Origin: Pseudomonas gingeri
Lineage (GTDB): Bacteria > Pseudomonadota > Gammaproteobacteria > Pseudomonadales > Pseudomonadaceae
Reading direction: 5' to 3'
Length of the DNA: 64,000 nucleotides
Assembly: GCF_013386165.1 (NCBI RefSeq)
Contig: NZ_JACAOS010000001.1
Coordinates: 645,229 to 709,228 of the forward strand
In this document: positions 48,159-59,273 of the stretch, piece by piece
Numbering within the stretch: the stretch's first letter is position 1
How the letters are laid out: every line of letters starts with the position of its first letter
The notes under the pieces: model-generated
What the model saw: the letters and a program-made list of their open reading frames with translations, nothing else
Databases searched by the model: none
What the model was told of the DNA's origin: nothing
Made by a program: the position numbers and the translations under genes

Positions 48159-48194
48159 ACGCCGCGACCGGCTTATGCCGTCGCGGCGTTTTTC
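48159..48194 (+). terminator. Rho-independent terminator of secA
   Basis: Long stem ACGCCGCGA / TCGCGGCGT with an inner CGGC-TTAT-GCCG extension, followed by TTTTT, 26 bp after the secA stop. Confidence 0.92.
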
Positions 48195-48254
48195 CATTTG
48201 AAACACTGTCCTTTGTGACGACAGTGCAGACATCACATTAAAAGGAGCGCATTC

Positions 48255-49472
48255 ATGGCTGTTGGTCTTGGTCCTTTGCCAACGTTGCACCCGGTTGCCG
48301 GTTTTGAACTCGGTATCGCCTCGGCCGGCATCAAGCGCCCGGGGCGCAAGGATGTGGTGGTGATGCGGTGTGCCGAAGGCTCCAGCGTGGCCGGGGTGTT
48401 CACCCTCAACGCGTTTTGTGCAGCTCCCGTGATCCTGGCCAAGCAGCGTGTCCAGGGCACCGTGCGTTATCTGTTGACCAACACCGGTAATGCCAACGCC
48501 GGAACCGGTGAGCCGGGCCTGGCCGCTGCTGAGCGGACCTGCGCCAAGCTGGCCGAACTGACCGGCGTCGACGCCAGCGCCGTGCTGCCGTACTCCACCG
48601 GGGTGATCGGCGAGCCGTTGCCGGTAGAGAAAATCGAAGGTGCCCTGCAGGCTGCCCTGGATGATCTGTCCGTGGACAACTGGGCCGCTGCCGCCACCGG
48701 CATCATGACCACCGACACCCTGCCCAAGGGCGCCAGCCGCCAGTTCCAGCATGACGGCGTAACCATCACCGTCACCGGGATCAGCAAGGGCGCGGGGATG
48801 ATCCGTCCGAACATGGCGACCATGCTCGGCTACATCGCCACTGACGCCAAGGTCTCCCGCGAGGTCTTGCACAGCCTGATGCTGGACGGTGCCAACAAGT
48901 CGTTCAACCGCATCACTATCGACGGCGACACCTCGACCAACGACTGCTGCATGCTGATCGCCACCGGTCAGGCTGCGTTGCCGGAGATCACCGAAGCCCG
49001 CGGCCCGTTGTTCGACGCGCTGAAAAAGGCCGTGTTCGAAGTGTGCATGGACGTGGCCCAGGCCATCGTTCGTGACGGCGAAGGCGCGACCAAGTTCGTC
49101 ACCGTCGAAGTCAACGGCGGTGCCAACCACCAGGAATGCCTGGATGTCGGCTACACCGTGGCGCATTCGCCGCTGATCAAGACCGCGCTGTTCGCCTCCG
49201 ACCCGAACTGGGGCCGTATCCTCGCCGCTGTCGGCCGTGCCGGCGTGCCGGACCTGGATGTCAGCAAGATCGACGTGTTCCTCGGCGAAGTCTGCATTGC
49301 CAGCCGTGGCGCCCGCGCCGCGAGCTACACCGAAGAGCAGGGCTCGGCGGTGATGGCTCGGGAAGAGATCACCATTCGTATCGAACTGGGTCGCGGCGAG
49401 TGCAGCGAAACCATCTGGACCACCGACCTGTCCCACGAGTACGTGAAGATCAACGCGGAATACCGCACCTGA
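48255..49472 (+). CDS. argJ: Bifunctional ornithine acetyltransferase / N-acetylglutamate synthase
   Basis: 405-residue arginine-biosynthesis enzyme that transfers acetyl from N-acetylornithine to glutamate. It is made as a precursor that cleaves itself before the Thr in ATGIMTTDTLPKG, and the new N-terminal Thr is the nucleophile. Other conserved segments are NTGNANAGTG, KGAGMIRPNMATML, GDTSTNDCCM and FASDPNWGRILAAVGRAG. AAAGGAG precedes the ATG. It follows secA after a strong terminator. Confidence 0.95.
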   Translation: MAVGLGPLPTLHPVAGFELGIASAGIKRPGRKDVVVMRCAEGSSVAGVFTLNAFCAAPVILAKQRVQGTVRYLLTNTGNANAGTGEPGLAAAERTCAKLAELTGVDASAVLPYSTGVIGEPLPVEKIEGALQAALDDLSVDNWAAAATGIMTTDTLPKGASRQFQHDGVTITVTGISKGAGMIRPNMATMLGYIATDAKVSREVLHSLMLDGANKSFNRITIDGDTSTNDCCMLIATGQAALPEITEARGPLFDALKKAVFEVCMDVAQAIVRDGEGATKFVTVEVNGGANHQECLDVGYTVAHSPLIKTALFASDPNWGRILAAVGRAGVPDLDVSKIDVFLGEVCIASRGARAASYTEEQGSAVMAREEITIRIELGRGECSETIWTTDLSHEYVKINAEYRT

Positions 49473-49500
49473 TTCACAGGTTCCAGCAGGAGGTTTCAAC

Positions 49501-50442
49501 GTGAAACGCGTTCATGTGGCGGCGGCGGTTATCCGCGGCATCGACGGTCGCATCCTGATTGCCCGTCGGGCGGATACCCAGCACCAGGGTGGTCTCTGGG
49601 AGTTTCCCGGCGGCAAGGTCGAGGACGGCGAAGCCGTCCAGGTGGCCCTGGCGCGCGAGCTCCAGGAAGAACTGGGCATTGTGGTCAGTGCCGCTCGGCC
49701 GTTGATCAAGGTGCGCCACGACTACCCGGACAAGCAGGTCTTGCTGGATGTCTGGGAGGTCTCGGCCTTTACCGGCGAACCCCACGGTGCCGAAGGGCAA
49801 CCGTTGGCCTGGGTCACCGCGCGGGAGTTGGCGGACTACGAATTTCCCGCCGCCAACCAACCGATTGTCGCGGCGGCCCGTTTGCCGGGCGAGTACCTGA
49901 TCACGCCGGGCGAGCTGGAAACCCCGCAGTTGCTCCAGGGTATCCAGAAGGCAATTGCCGGCGGGATCAAGCTGGTCCAGTTGCGCGCGCCGAACGGTTA
50001 CGACCCCAAGTACCGCGACCTCGCGGTGGATGCCGTGGGGCTCTGTGCGGGCAAGGCGCAGTTGATGCTCAAGGGGCCCTTCGAGTGGTTGGGGGACTTC
50101 CCATCGGCGGGTTGGCACATGACGTCCGCGCAGTTGCGCAAATACGCCAGTGCCGGGCGGCCGTTGCCGGCGGATCGCTGGTTGGCGGCTTCGTGCCATA
50201 ACGCTGAAGAGTTGGCGTTGGCTGAGCAGATGGGTGTGGATTTTGTCACGCTGTCGCCGGTGCAGCCGACACAGACCCATCCCGAGGCGCAGCCGTTGGG
50301 CTGGGAACAGGCTGAACAGTTGATTGCCGGGTTTAACAAACCTGTATATCTGCTGGGCGGGGTTGGACCGAATGAGTTGCAACGTGCCTGGGAAGCCGGC
50401 GCACAGGGCGTGGCCGGTATTCGGGCGTTCTGGCCGCAGTAA
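49501..50442 (+). CDS. Nudix hydrolase fused to a ThiE-like domain (MutT type)
   Basis: 313-residue two-domain protein. The N-terminal MutT-like domain (about 1-130) carries a complete Nudix box, GGKVEDGEAVQVALARELQE and following EELG, and should remove oxidised or unusual NTPs such as 8-oxo-dGTP. The C-terminal domain (about 135-313) resembles thiamine-phosphate synthase (AGGIKLVQLRAP; LLGGVGPNELQRAWEAGAQGVAGI) but its role is unknown. Starts with GTG after CAGGAGG, 28 bp after argJ, so they are probably cotranscribed. Confidence 0.9.
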   Translation: MKRVHVAAAVIRGIDGRILIARRADTQHQGGLWEFPGGKVEDGEAVQVALARELQEELGIVVSAARPLIKVRHDYPDKQVLLDVWEVSAFTGEPHGAEGQPLAWVTARELADYEFPAANQPIVAAARLPGEYLITPGELETPQLLQGIQKAIAGGIKLVQLRAPNGYDPKYRDLAVDAVGLCAGKAQLMLKGPFEWLGDFPSAGWHMTSAQLRKYASAGRPLPADRWLAASCHNAEELALAEQMGVDFVTLSPVQPTQTHPEAQPLGWEQAEQLIAGFNKPVYLLGGVGPNELQRAWEAGAQGVAGIRAFWPQ

Positions 50443-50496
50443 CGACGGTTTGTGGCGAGCGGGGGTAGTTAAGGAAGTTTGAAGTCGAGCGCGGTC

Positions 50497-50631
50497 TTGT
50501 GGCGAGCGGGCTTGCCCGCGCTCGGCTGCGAAGCAGTCGCAAAACCGGCCATCTCGGTCTGTCTGATGGAGTGAGCTCGCAGGTTTTAGGGGCGCTTCGC
50601 GCCCCAGCGCGGGCAAGCCCGCTCGCCACAA
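50497..50631. repeat. REP pair, TTGTGGCGAGCGGG family
   Basis: Left arm TTGTGGCGAGCGGGCTTGCC at 50497 and right arm CGGGCAAGCCCGCTCGCCAC ending at 50631, with GC-rich sequence between. A partial left arm also occurs near 50450. Together they fill the 50443-50701 gap. Confidence 0.88.
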
Positions 50632-50701
50632 ATCTCAGCCAGACTGGAGAGCACTCCTTTACTGAGGGAACCGCTGGTCCAGGTTCCGTTGTGTTCGGTC
50701 T

Positions 50702-51286
50702 TCAGTGAGAGATTGGTTTCTTTGCCGCCTCCCACAAGACTTCGGCAATCTTCTCGCGCCGCGCAATCAATCGCGCCGCGACGAACAGCAGGTCCGACAG
50801 GCGATTGATGTAGGCCAACCCAAACCCTCCCAACGGTTCGATCGCATTCAACTGCTGACAACGCCGCTCGGCGCTACGAGCCTGGCTGCGGCAAATATGT
50901 GCCTGGGCAATCAACATCGAGCCACCCGGCAGGATAAAGTTCTCCAGCGGGCCCAACTCTTCGTTCCAACGATCGATAGCGATTTCCAGACGCTGGATCT
51001 CAGCCGCATCGAGCGCCTGGTAGGTCGGCATCGCCAGCTCACCGCCCAGGTCGAACAAGCGATGCTGAACCGGCGCCAGCACTTCGATCAGCTCATTGAG
51101 CTGCGGATGGATCACCACCAGCTCCGCCAACCCGGCCAATAGCAGCCCCAGCTGGCTGTTGAGCATATCGACCTCGCCGATGGCTTCGATCCGCGGATGG
51201 TCCTTCGGCACGCGGCGGCCATCGCCGAGCCCGGTTTCCCCGGTGTCACCGGTGCGTGTGTATATCTTCGACAGACGAAAACCCAT
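50702..51286 (-). CDS. Cob(I)alamin adenosyltransferase, PduO type
   Basis: 194-residue enzyme that makes adenosylcobalamin from ATP and cob(I)alamin. N-terminal ATP-binding signature KIYTRTGDTGETGLGDGRRV, then helices with EAIGEVDMLNSQLGLLL, FILPGGSMLIAQAHICRSQARSAERRC and the C-terminal YINRLSDLLFVAARLIARRE, all typical of PduO-type proteins. I chose the ATG at 51286 (GGAG 8 nt upstream) over the TTG at 51292. It starts 2 nt after the upstream kinase stop, so the two are cotranscribed. Confidence 0.92.
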   Translation of the reverse strand: MGFRLSKIYTRTGDTGETGLGDGRRVPKDHPRIEAIGEVDMLNSQLGLLLAGLAELVVIHPQLNELIEVLAPVQHRLFDLGGELAMPTYQALDAAEIQRLEIAIDRWNEELGPLENFILPGGSMLIAQAHICRSQARSAERRCQQLNAIEPLGGFGLAYINRLSDLLFVAARLIARREKIAEVLWEAAKKPISH

Positions 51287-51288
51287 GC

Positions 51289-53325
51289 TCAAGACTCCGC
51301 TTTGCTCAGTTCGGGAAGTGCCGCCTGGCTGCCGGCCAACGGCAGGCGCAGGGTGACGCAGGTGCCTGCGCCCGGTGCCGATTGCACTTCCATCTGGCCT
51401 TTATGGTTATTGGTGATGATGAAGTAGGACACCGAAAGGCCCAGCCCGGTGCCCTGGCCGATTTCCTTGGTGGTGAAGAAGGGTTCGAAGGTCCGTTTGC
51501 GGATGTGCTCCGGCATGCCGACGCCGTTGTCCTCGACCTGGATCTCGGCCCAGGGCGGGTTCAAGCGGGTACGCAGGGTAATGCGCCCCGGTTCGCGTTC
51601 GTTTTCGCGCTGGTGGATGGCCTGGGCGGCGTTTTTCAGCAGGTTCAACAGCACCTGTTCCAGTTCGTTGGCGGTGCCCGGGACCGGGCCCAACTGCGGG
51701 TCGAACTGGCGGATGATCGCCTGGCCCTTGAAGTCGAAACCGATGGTCAGGTCGAAGTCGTTGCCAGCGATTTCCACCGCCTGGTCGATCAGTGCCGGCA
51801 GGTCGCAGGGGGCCATCTCGCGGTTGCTGCGCCGACTGAAACTGAGCATGTGGGTGACGATCTTCGCCGCCCGCGCACCGGCCTGCTGGATACCGTCGAG
51901 CAGTTGCGGCACCTCGCGGCTTTGCAGGTACTGGTTGACCGTGTCCAGGTCGATACCGGCCTGTTGGGCGTATTCGAGGTTTTTCGGCAGCTCCGAGGAC
52001 AGGCGTCGACGGATGTTCTGCACGTTGTGCAGGATGGCCCCCAGGGGGTTGTTGATCTCGTGGGCCATGCCTGCCGCCAAGCCGCCGACCGAGAGCATCT
52101 TTTCCGATTGCACCATCATTTCTTCCAGTGACAGGCGCTGGGAGATGTCGTCGATACGGATCACCACGCCGCGCCCCGCGCCGCCCATCAGCGGATAGAA
52201 GGTCAGGGCGTAGTGGCGCGCTTCATCGTCCTTGATCCAGGTCACCCGCTCGATCTTCGCCACGCTGTGTTGCTCGACGGTTTCCTTGAGCTGCGGCAGG
52301 AACGGCTTGAGCGGTTCGAAGGCGAGGAAGATCGGCTGGTTCAGTGCTTCGTCCAGCGGCGTCCCGGAGAGGGCGCTGGCCTCCTGGTTCCACTGGGTGA
52401 CATAGAGCTGCTCGTCCAGGGCGATCAGGGCCGAGGGCATGGAGTCGATGATGCTGTTGAGGTAGTTCTGGAAGCCCGTGAGTTTTTTCTCGATCTTGCT
52501 GCGCACCTGGACTTCGAGTTCCAGCTTGCGGTTGGTATGGCGGGTTTCCTCGGCCAGCCCCTGGGCCTGGTCGTAGGCGGCCTGGGAATCGTCACGGGCC
52601 CGTTTGAGCTGCTGCTCCCGGGCTTCGATCCGCGACAGCATGGTGTTGAAGGCTTCGGCCAGGCTGCCGATCTCGTCGTGGTTGCCACGGGAAGCCCGCA
52701 ACGAGTAGTTCTCTTCCCGGGTGACCTGGCGCGACAGCTCTTCGAGTTCGTGGATCGGCCGGGTGATCAGGCGCTTGATCTGGCGGGCGATGATCAGCCA
52801 CAGCAGGATACTGAAGGTCAGGATGCCGAGGCTGGCGGTCAGGGTGCCGGTGTAGAACGCTACCGGCAGTTCGCTGCTGGCCACCAGCAGGAGGTGCCCG
52901 GGCGCGGAGCCCGGACGCGGCATCTCGATGACCTGGTTGCTGCGAAACTCGGTCAGGCGCCAGGCTTCGATATGGCGAAAGCGTTCCGGCAGTTTCAGGT
53001 GATCGCCGTGTTGCAGTTGCGCCATGCGATTGCCCGGACCGTCATAGATGGCGGCGGCGCGCAACGGCGAGTAGCTATCGAGTTCCTTGAGCAGGGCTTC
53101 GGCGGCTTGCGGCGAGTCGAGGGCCTGGCTGACCAGGTTTGGGCTCGACACCAGCCGACCGATGGTCTGCAAGGCCTGGGGCGCCATGCTCTCCTGGGAG
53201 ATCCAGTAGGCGGCGCTGATGAACGTCAGGTTGGCGACCAGTAGCACGGTGGTCAGCAGGACCAGCAGGGCGGCAAGGAGTTTCTGGCCGACCGGCAGGT
53301 TTTCAAGGCGCTGGCGCAGGGGCAT
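51289..53325 (-). CDS. Membrane sensor histidine kinase with HAMP and PAS
   Basis: 678-residue inner-membrane kinase. TM1 is near 15-35, a periplasmic sensor of about 130 residues follows, TM2 near 170-190, then HAMP (ITRPIHELEELSRQV), a coiled coil, and a PAS domain (IIDSMPSALIALDEQLYVTQWN). The H-box is GMAHEINNPLGAIL, and the ATPase has LLNLLKNAAQAI, VEDNGVGMP and GQGTGLGLSVSY. No response regulator is adjacent. By gene order (next to panE) it corresponds to a PAO1 kinase I recall as linked to swarming. Signal unknown. Confidence 0.9.
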   Translation of the reverse strand: MPLRQRLENLPVGQKLLAALLVLLTTVLLVANLTFISAAYWISQESMAPQALQTIGRLVSSPNLVSQALDSPQAAEALLKELDSYSPLRAAAIYDGPGNRMAQLQHGDHLKLPERFRHIEAWRLTEFRSNQVIEMPRPGSAPGHLLLVASSELPVAFYTGTLTASLGILTFSILLWLIIARQIKRLITRPIHELEELSRQVTREENYSLRASRGNHDEIGSLAEAFNTMLSRIEAREQQLKRARDDSQAAYDQAQGLAEETRHTNRKLELEVQVRSKIEKKLTGFQNYLNSIIDSMPSALIALDEQLYVTQWNQEASALSGTPLDEALNQPIFLAFEPLKPFLPQLKETVEQHSVAKIERVTWIKDDEARHYALTFYPLMGGAGRGVVIRIDDISQRLSLEEMMVQSEKMLSVGGLAAGMAHEINNPLGAILHNVQNIRRRLSSELPKNLEYAQQAGIDLDTVNQYLQSREVPQLLDGIQQAGARAAKIVTHMLSFSRRSNREMAPCDLPALIDQAVEIAGNDFDLTIGFDFKGQAIIRQFDPQLGPVPGTANELEQVLLNLLKNAAQAIHQRENEREPGRITLRTRLNPPWAEIQVEDNGVGMPEHIRKRTFEPFFTTKEIGQGTGLGLSVSYFIITNNHKGQMEVQSAPGAGTCVTLRLPLAGSQAALPELSKAES

Positions 53326-53458
53326 CGGTTGTCCTGTTCAGAGAGACGAATGGCGACGGGCAAGGTTTGACCGCCGAGCCGTCCTTGAGTGTATCAAACC
53401 GTCGATTTGGCTCGGGTCTTTTGCGCGGCTCAGGTTTATGAGCTTAGGGTCTACGGGC

Positions 53459-55329
<1,871 letters not shown>

Positions 55330-55364
55330 GGGTGACTCGCAAGTGAATGAGTGGGAAGAACCGC

Positions 55365-55370
55365 TATAAT
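55365..55370 (+). promoter_or_regulatory. -10 element upstream of yajQ
   Basis: A perfect TATAAT lies about 80 bp before the yajQ start. The matching -35 is weak (AGTGAA at 55342). The region is divergent between yajQ and the GGDEF-like gene. Confidence 0.45.
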
Positions 55371-55447
55371 GCTCGCGGATTTTAACCGTCAAACCAGGCG
55401 CGCTCCATCGGTATTGAGCTGCGCCGATCTTATTTTGGAGAAATACG

Positions 55448-55933
55448 ATGCCGTCGTTCGACGTGGTATCCGAACTGGACAAACACGAAGTCACCAACGC
55501 CGTCGAGAACGCCGTCAAGGAACTGGATCGTCGTTATGACCTCAAGGGCAAAGGCACCTTCGAGTTCAAGGACAAGGAGCAGACCATCACCCTGACCGCC
55601 GAAGCCGAATTCCAGCTCGAAGCCATGCTGGAGATCCTGCGCATGTCCCTGGTCAAGCGCAAGATCGACGTCAAGTGCCTGGAAATCAAGGATGCCTATG
55701 CGTCCGGCAAGCTGATGAAGCAGGAAGCGACCTTCAAGGAAGGCATCGACAAGGACACGGCGAAGAAGATTGTCGCGCATATCAAGGACGCCAAGCTCAA
55801 GGTCCAGGCGGCGATCCAGGGCGAGCAGGTCCGGGTCACCGGCAAGAAGCGCGATGACTTGCAAGAGGCCATTGCCAACCTGCGGGCCAAAGAGTTCGAC
55901 GTGCCGGTGCAATTCAACAATTTCCGCGACTGA
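55448..55933 (+). CDS. yajQ: YajQ-family nucleotide-binding protein
   Basis: 161-residue cytoplasmic protein. N-terminus [21 protein letters not shown], then ERRYDLKG-like [15 protein letters not shown] and a C-terminal [18 protein letters not shown] with a duplicated RRM-like fold. Relatives in Xanthomonas and Pseudomonas bind c-di-GMP and affect virulence and biofilm. TTGGAG lies 8 nt before the ATG. Confidence 0.95.
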   Translation: MPSFDVVSELDKHEVTNAVENAVKELDRRYDLKGKGTFEFKDKEQTITLTAEAEFQLEAMLEILRMSLVKRKIDVKCLEIKDAYASGKLMKQEATFKEGIDKDTAKKIVAHIKDAKLKVQAAIQGEQVRVTGKKRDDLQEAIANLRAKEFDVPVQFNNFRD

Positions 55934-55985
55934 TCTAGCCTGTCAGGGAACCTCTGGGAATTATCGGCGTCGGAGGGCCCTGCCA

Positions 55986-56030
55986 GGGTGAAACGCTGGG
56001 CTGCGCTGTGCAGCCGGTGTTTCACCGGGT
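55986..56030. other. Long hairpin between yajQ and the mechanosensitive channel gene
   Basis: Nested complementary arms GGTGAAAC/GTTTCACC and GGCTGC/GCAGCC form a long hairpin in the 122-bp gap. No T-run follows, so it is not a standard terminator. It may stabilise the yajQ transcript or lower read-through into the next gene. Confidence 0.55.
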
Positions 56031-56055
56031 CATCCCATGGTAACCGGAGAGAACA

Positions 56056-56898
56056 ATGGATTTGAACGCGCAAGTGGATCAGTTGGTGAAGGCCTCCGAG
56101 GCCTGGATCCCGATGATCATGCAATACGGCAGCCGTGTGCTGCTGGCCATCGTCACCCTGTGCATCGGTTGGTGGTTGATCAACAACCTGACCCATCGCG
56201 TGGGCAGGTTGCTGGCGCTGCGCAATGCCGACCAGACGCTGCAGGGGTTTATCAGCAGCCTGGCGAACATCATTCTCAAGGTGCTGCTGATTGTCAGCGT
56301 GGCGTCGATGATCGGCGTGGAGACCACCTCCTTCGTCGCGGCCATCGGTGCGGCGGGTCTGGCCATTGGTTTGGCCTTGCAGGGCAGCCTGGCGAATTTC
56401 GCCGGCGGGGTGTTGATCCTGCTGTTCCGGCCGTTTCGTATCGGTGACACGATCACCGCCCAAGGGATCACCGGGACGGTCGACAGTATCCAGATTTTCC
56501 ACACCATCCTGCGTACCGGTGATAACCAGACGGTCATCGTCCCCAACGGCAATCTGTCGAATGGCATCATCACCAACATCAATCGTCAGGCCACCCGCAA
56601 GGTGGTGTTCGATGTCGGCGTGGATTTCCAGGCGAATCTGCAGGACGCCCGCGAAGTGTTGCTGGAGATGGCGAAGGATGGGCGGGTGCTGGCCGATCCG
56701 GCGCCGGTGGTCGTGGTCGCCACGCTGGGGGCGCACTCGATCACGGTATCCCTGCGGTTGTGGGTCAATACCCCGGATTACTGGGATCTGATGTTCATGT
56801 TCAATGAACAGGTACGTGACCGCCTGAAAGCGAAGGGGATTGATATTCCGTTTCCGCAGCAGGTGGTGCGGATGTTTTCGGAAGAGTCGGCGAAGTAA
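56056..56898 (+). CDS. mscS: Small mechanosensitive channel (MscS family)
   Basis: 280-residue inner-membrane channel that opens under hypo-osmotic stress. Three TM helices are seen: about 22-45, 68-90 and the pore helix IGAAGLAIGLALQGSLANFAGGVL with the alternating Ala/Gly pattern. The beta domain follows (RIGDTITAQGITGTVDSIQIF; VIVPNGNLSNGIITN) and a C-terminal alpha/beta vestibule. Length matches E. coli MscS (286). GGAGAG lies before the ATG. Confidence 0.93.
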   Translation: MDLNAQVDQLVKASEAWIPMIMQYGSRVLLAIVTLCIGWWLINNLTHRVGRLLALRNADQTLQGFISSLANIILKVLLIVSVASMIGVETTSFVAAIGAAGLAIGLALQGSLANFAGGVLILLFRPFRIGDTITAQGITGTVDSIQIFHTILRTGDNQTVIVPNGNLSNGIITNINRQATRKVVFDVGVDFQANLQDAREVLLEMAKDGRVLADPAPVVVVATLGAHSITVSLRLWVNTPDYWDLMFMFNEQVRDRLKAKGIDIPFPQQVVRMFSEESAK

Positions 56899-56987
56899 TC
56901 GATGCCCTGGCGCCTGGCAGCTATGCCGGGCATCAGGGACGGTGCTGGTAGCCTTTGCATTGCGCGCGGCTACCCGTCAACCGGGGC

Positions 56988-58184
56988 TCAGGCCAGCAGC
57001 CGGGCCTCGGTCTCGCCGTAACGCAAGGTTTTTTCATCGGCGTTGAAGCATCCTGTGTGCTCGTCCCGGCCTTGTAGCACAAAGCGGGCATCCGAGCGGC
57101 CCAGGGTGGCCGCCGCCTGCTGGCTGTTCTCCCCGATCACGCCTTTTTGCTGGCGGTTGATGATCACCCCCAGGCGCGTATCGGTGAAGTCCTTCATCAT
57201 CCAGGCGTCACCATCGCTGTCACCAAACACCAGGGTCGGGCCATAGCCTTTTTGGGCTACAAACACATTCTGGATGCCGACGGTCTTGCCCGGCCCCCAG
57301 TTGAAGTGCCAGTCCTTTTTATACACATTGGTGTATTTGCCATCGAGCATTTCCAGCTTCAGGCCGAGGACATTTTCTGGCGGCAGCCCGTAGCCGTATT
57401 TCGGATCACAGGCAAAAACCCGCACCACGTCGTCGATCGATGCGGTGGAAATGTACACATCGAAACCGTTAGTCCGCAAAGTTGCCATCAAGACCACGAT
57501 TTCAGCATGCACGCGCATGCCGTAGAAGTGCACCGGCGCAACCTGGCCCGCACGACCAGGCATCTCTGCGCTGCTGTGGATCGGCGCCTGGCGCAAGGCC
57601 TCTCCGAGGTTGTATTGAATGGAGTCGCAGACCATTGCCTGCAACTCGGCGGTGGTGAAGTTCTTATAGAAATAAATGATCCACTTGTAGCCCACTTCCA
57701 TCGGGTAGGTCGCGCACAGCGCACCGTACAGAAAGTAGAACTTTGCGCGGAAGTCCTGGAACTGCGCGCTGGTCCGGATGACCTCCAGGGGCTGTGTGCC
57801 ACCCAGTGCGGCGCAGTGCGTGTAGAGCCACTGGTAGGCCTCGTTGATGTCGGCCGCCAGGTCTTCCATTGAAATACGCTGGCCGTCCAGATTGGTGTAA
57901 TCGGCGTGGAACAAACCGCCTGGCACATCCTGCTGCAGCACTTCGGCGAACTCGGTCGGCGTCAGTTTGAACCGCAGGTTTTCGGCCTGGTACAACAACA
58001 GCGATTCCTCGGTGTCGTTCATGATGCAGGTATTGTCCCAGTCGAACACTGCATAGGGTTTTTGGGTTGGGTTGTAAGCGGCACTGCGGCAGCCCCAGGT
58101 TTGCAGCACCTGGTTGATGGCCTTCCGGTTGGCCGTGGACCAGCCCGCAGGTTGCGCGGGCAATACAAAGTTGTCGATCGTCAT
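56988..58184 (-). CDS. HAD-superfamily phosphatase of an ABC-transporter cassette
   Basis: 398-residue protein without a signal peptide, so cytoplasmic. HAD motif I is FDWDNTCIMND (Asp48, Asp50, Thr52), motif II Ser/Thr in DVYISTASIDDV, and motif IV VFGDSDGDAWMM. The DxDNT and GDSDGD forms recall phosphorylcholine/phosphoserine-type phosphatases, with a large cap domain between motifs I and II. It starts 2 nt after the ABC ATPase stop, so it is coupled to the importer. I infer it dephosphorylates the imported compound; the substrate is not known. Confidence 0.8.
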   Translation of the reverse strand: MTIDNFVLPAQPAGWSTANRKAINQVLQTWGCRSAAYNPTQKPYAVFDWDNTCIMNDTEESLLLYQAENLRFKLTPTEFAEVLQQDVPGGLFHADYTNLDGQRISMEDLAADINEAYQWLYTHCAALGGTQPLEVIRTSAQFQDFRAKFYFLYGALCATYPMEVGYKWIIYFYKNFTTAELQAMVCDSIQYNLGEALRQAPIHSSAEMPGRAGQVAPVHFYGMRVHAEIVVLMATLRTNGFDVYISTASIDDVVRVFACDPKYGYGLPPENVLGLKLEMLDGKYTNVYKKDWHFNWGPGKTVGIQNVFVAQKGYGPTLVFGDSDGDAWMMKDFTDTRLGVIINRQQKGVIGENSQQAAATLGRSDARFVLQGRDEHTGCFNADEKTLRYGETEARLLA

Positions 58185-58186
58185 GC

Positions 58187-59254
58187 TCAGGCCGTTTCTT
58201 CCAGTACCAAAAGATTATCGAATGAGAAGCCCAGGGTGATGCTCTCGCCACGCTGGGGCAGCGCACGGTGCGGATCGTTGAACACGTCGAGTGAGATGAC
58301 CACGGCGTCCATGCGCACCCGGATACGCACCACGGCGCCGAGAAAATCAACGTCTTCCACCGTCGCCGCCAACGAGTTGCGCCCCGCTGTCGGCGGCTCC
58401 AGCACGATGGCTTCGGGTCGGATCGCCAACGCACGGGTTTGGCCTGCGGCGGCATCGACGATAGGGTTCGATGTCACCAACGACTGACCGCACACGGAAA
58501 TCTGGCCCGTCACGGCATCCACCACTACGCCAGACAGCAGGTTCAGGGTACCGACAAACGACGCCACAAAACGGCTGCGCGGGAAGTTGTAGACCTCGCT
58601 CGGCGTGCCGATCTGTTCAACCCGGCCTTCGCTCAGCACCACGATACGGTCCGAGATCGACAAGGCTTCTTCCTGGTCATGGGTGACGAACACCGAGGTG
58701 ATGCCCAGCTCGCGTTGTACGGCGCGGATCTCTTCGCGCAGCGAGACACGGATCTTGGCGTCCAGCGCTGACAAGGGTTCGTCCAGCAGCAGCACCTGGG
58801 GCTTGCCGGCAAGTGCGCGGGCCAGGGCCACACGCTGTTGCTGGCCGCCCGACAGCTGCGAGGGATAACGTGCGCCCAGGGTCGTCAGGCCGATGAGCTT
58901 GAGCATTTCGGTGACGCGATCGTGGACCTGCTCCGTGGGCATCTTGGCCACCTTCAGGCCAAAGCCGATGTTCTCGGCCACCGTCATGTTGGGGAACAGC
59001 GCGTACGACTGGAACACCATGCCGATGTTGCGCTGGTTGGTCGGCGTGTGGGTCACATCCTTCCCATCGAACTTGATGGTGCCGCCCGAGGGGCTTTCGA
59101 ACCCGGCCAACATGCGCAAAATCGTGGTTTTGCCGCAACCCGATGGGCCCAGGAAGGTGATGAACTCGCCACGGGCGATGTCCATCGTGAAGTCATGCAC
59201 CGCGGTCTGAACACCGAAGGCTTTTTGCAGGTGAGTGATTTCGAGGAAAGCCAT
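58187..59254 (-). CDS. ABC importer ATPase (PotA/FbpC type)
   Basis: 355-residue nucleotide-binding subunit. Walker A is GPSGCGKTT, Q-loop VFQSYALFPNMT, signature LSGGQQQRVALARAL, Walker B VLLLDEPLSALDA and the switch His in VFVTHDQEEAL. A C-terminal TOBE_2 domain follows from about residue 240. It is the fourth gene of the cassette, 19 nt after the second permease. Family members import iron, polyamines, sulfate, phosphonates or sugar phosphates, so the sequence alone does not fix the substrate. Confidence 0.92.
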   Translation of the reverse strand: MAFLEITHLQKAFGVQTAVHDFTMDIARGEFITFLGPSGCGKTTILRMLAGFESPSGGTIKFDGKDVTHTPTNQRNIGMVFQSYALFPNMTVAENIGFGLKVAKMPTEQVHDRVTEMLKLIGLTTLGARYPSQLSGGQQQRVALARALAGKPQVLLLDEPLSALDAKIRVSLREEIRAVQRELGITSVFVTHDQEEALSISDRIVVLSEGRVEQIGTPSEVYNFPRSRFVASFVGTLNLLSGVVVDAVTGQISVCGQSLVTSNPIVDAAAGQTRALAIRPEAIVLEPPTAGRNSLAATVEDVDFLGAVVRIRVRMDAVVISLDVFNDPHRALPQRGESITLGFSFDNLLVLEETA

Positions 59255-59273
59255 GGGATGTTTTTTCCGTCAA

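Noticed and set aside
50449..50470. Separate repeat element just after the Nudix gene
   Set aside because: Only a partial left REP arm (TTGTGGCGAGCGGG) is present, without a matching right arm. It is noted with the adjacent REP pair instead.
55986..56030. Rho-independent terminator after yajQ
   Set aside because: The hairpin is long and strong, but no T-run follows on either strand, so it is listed only as a hairpin.
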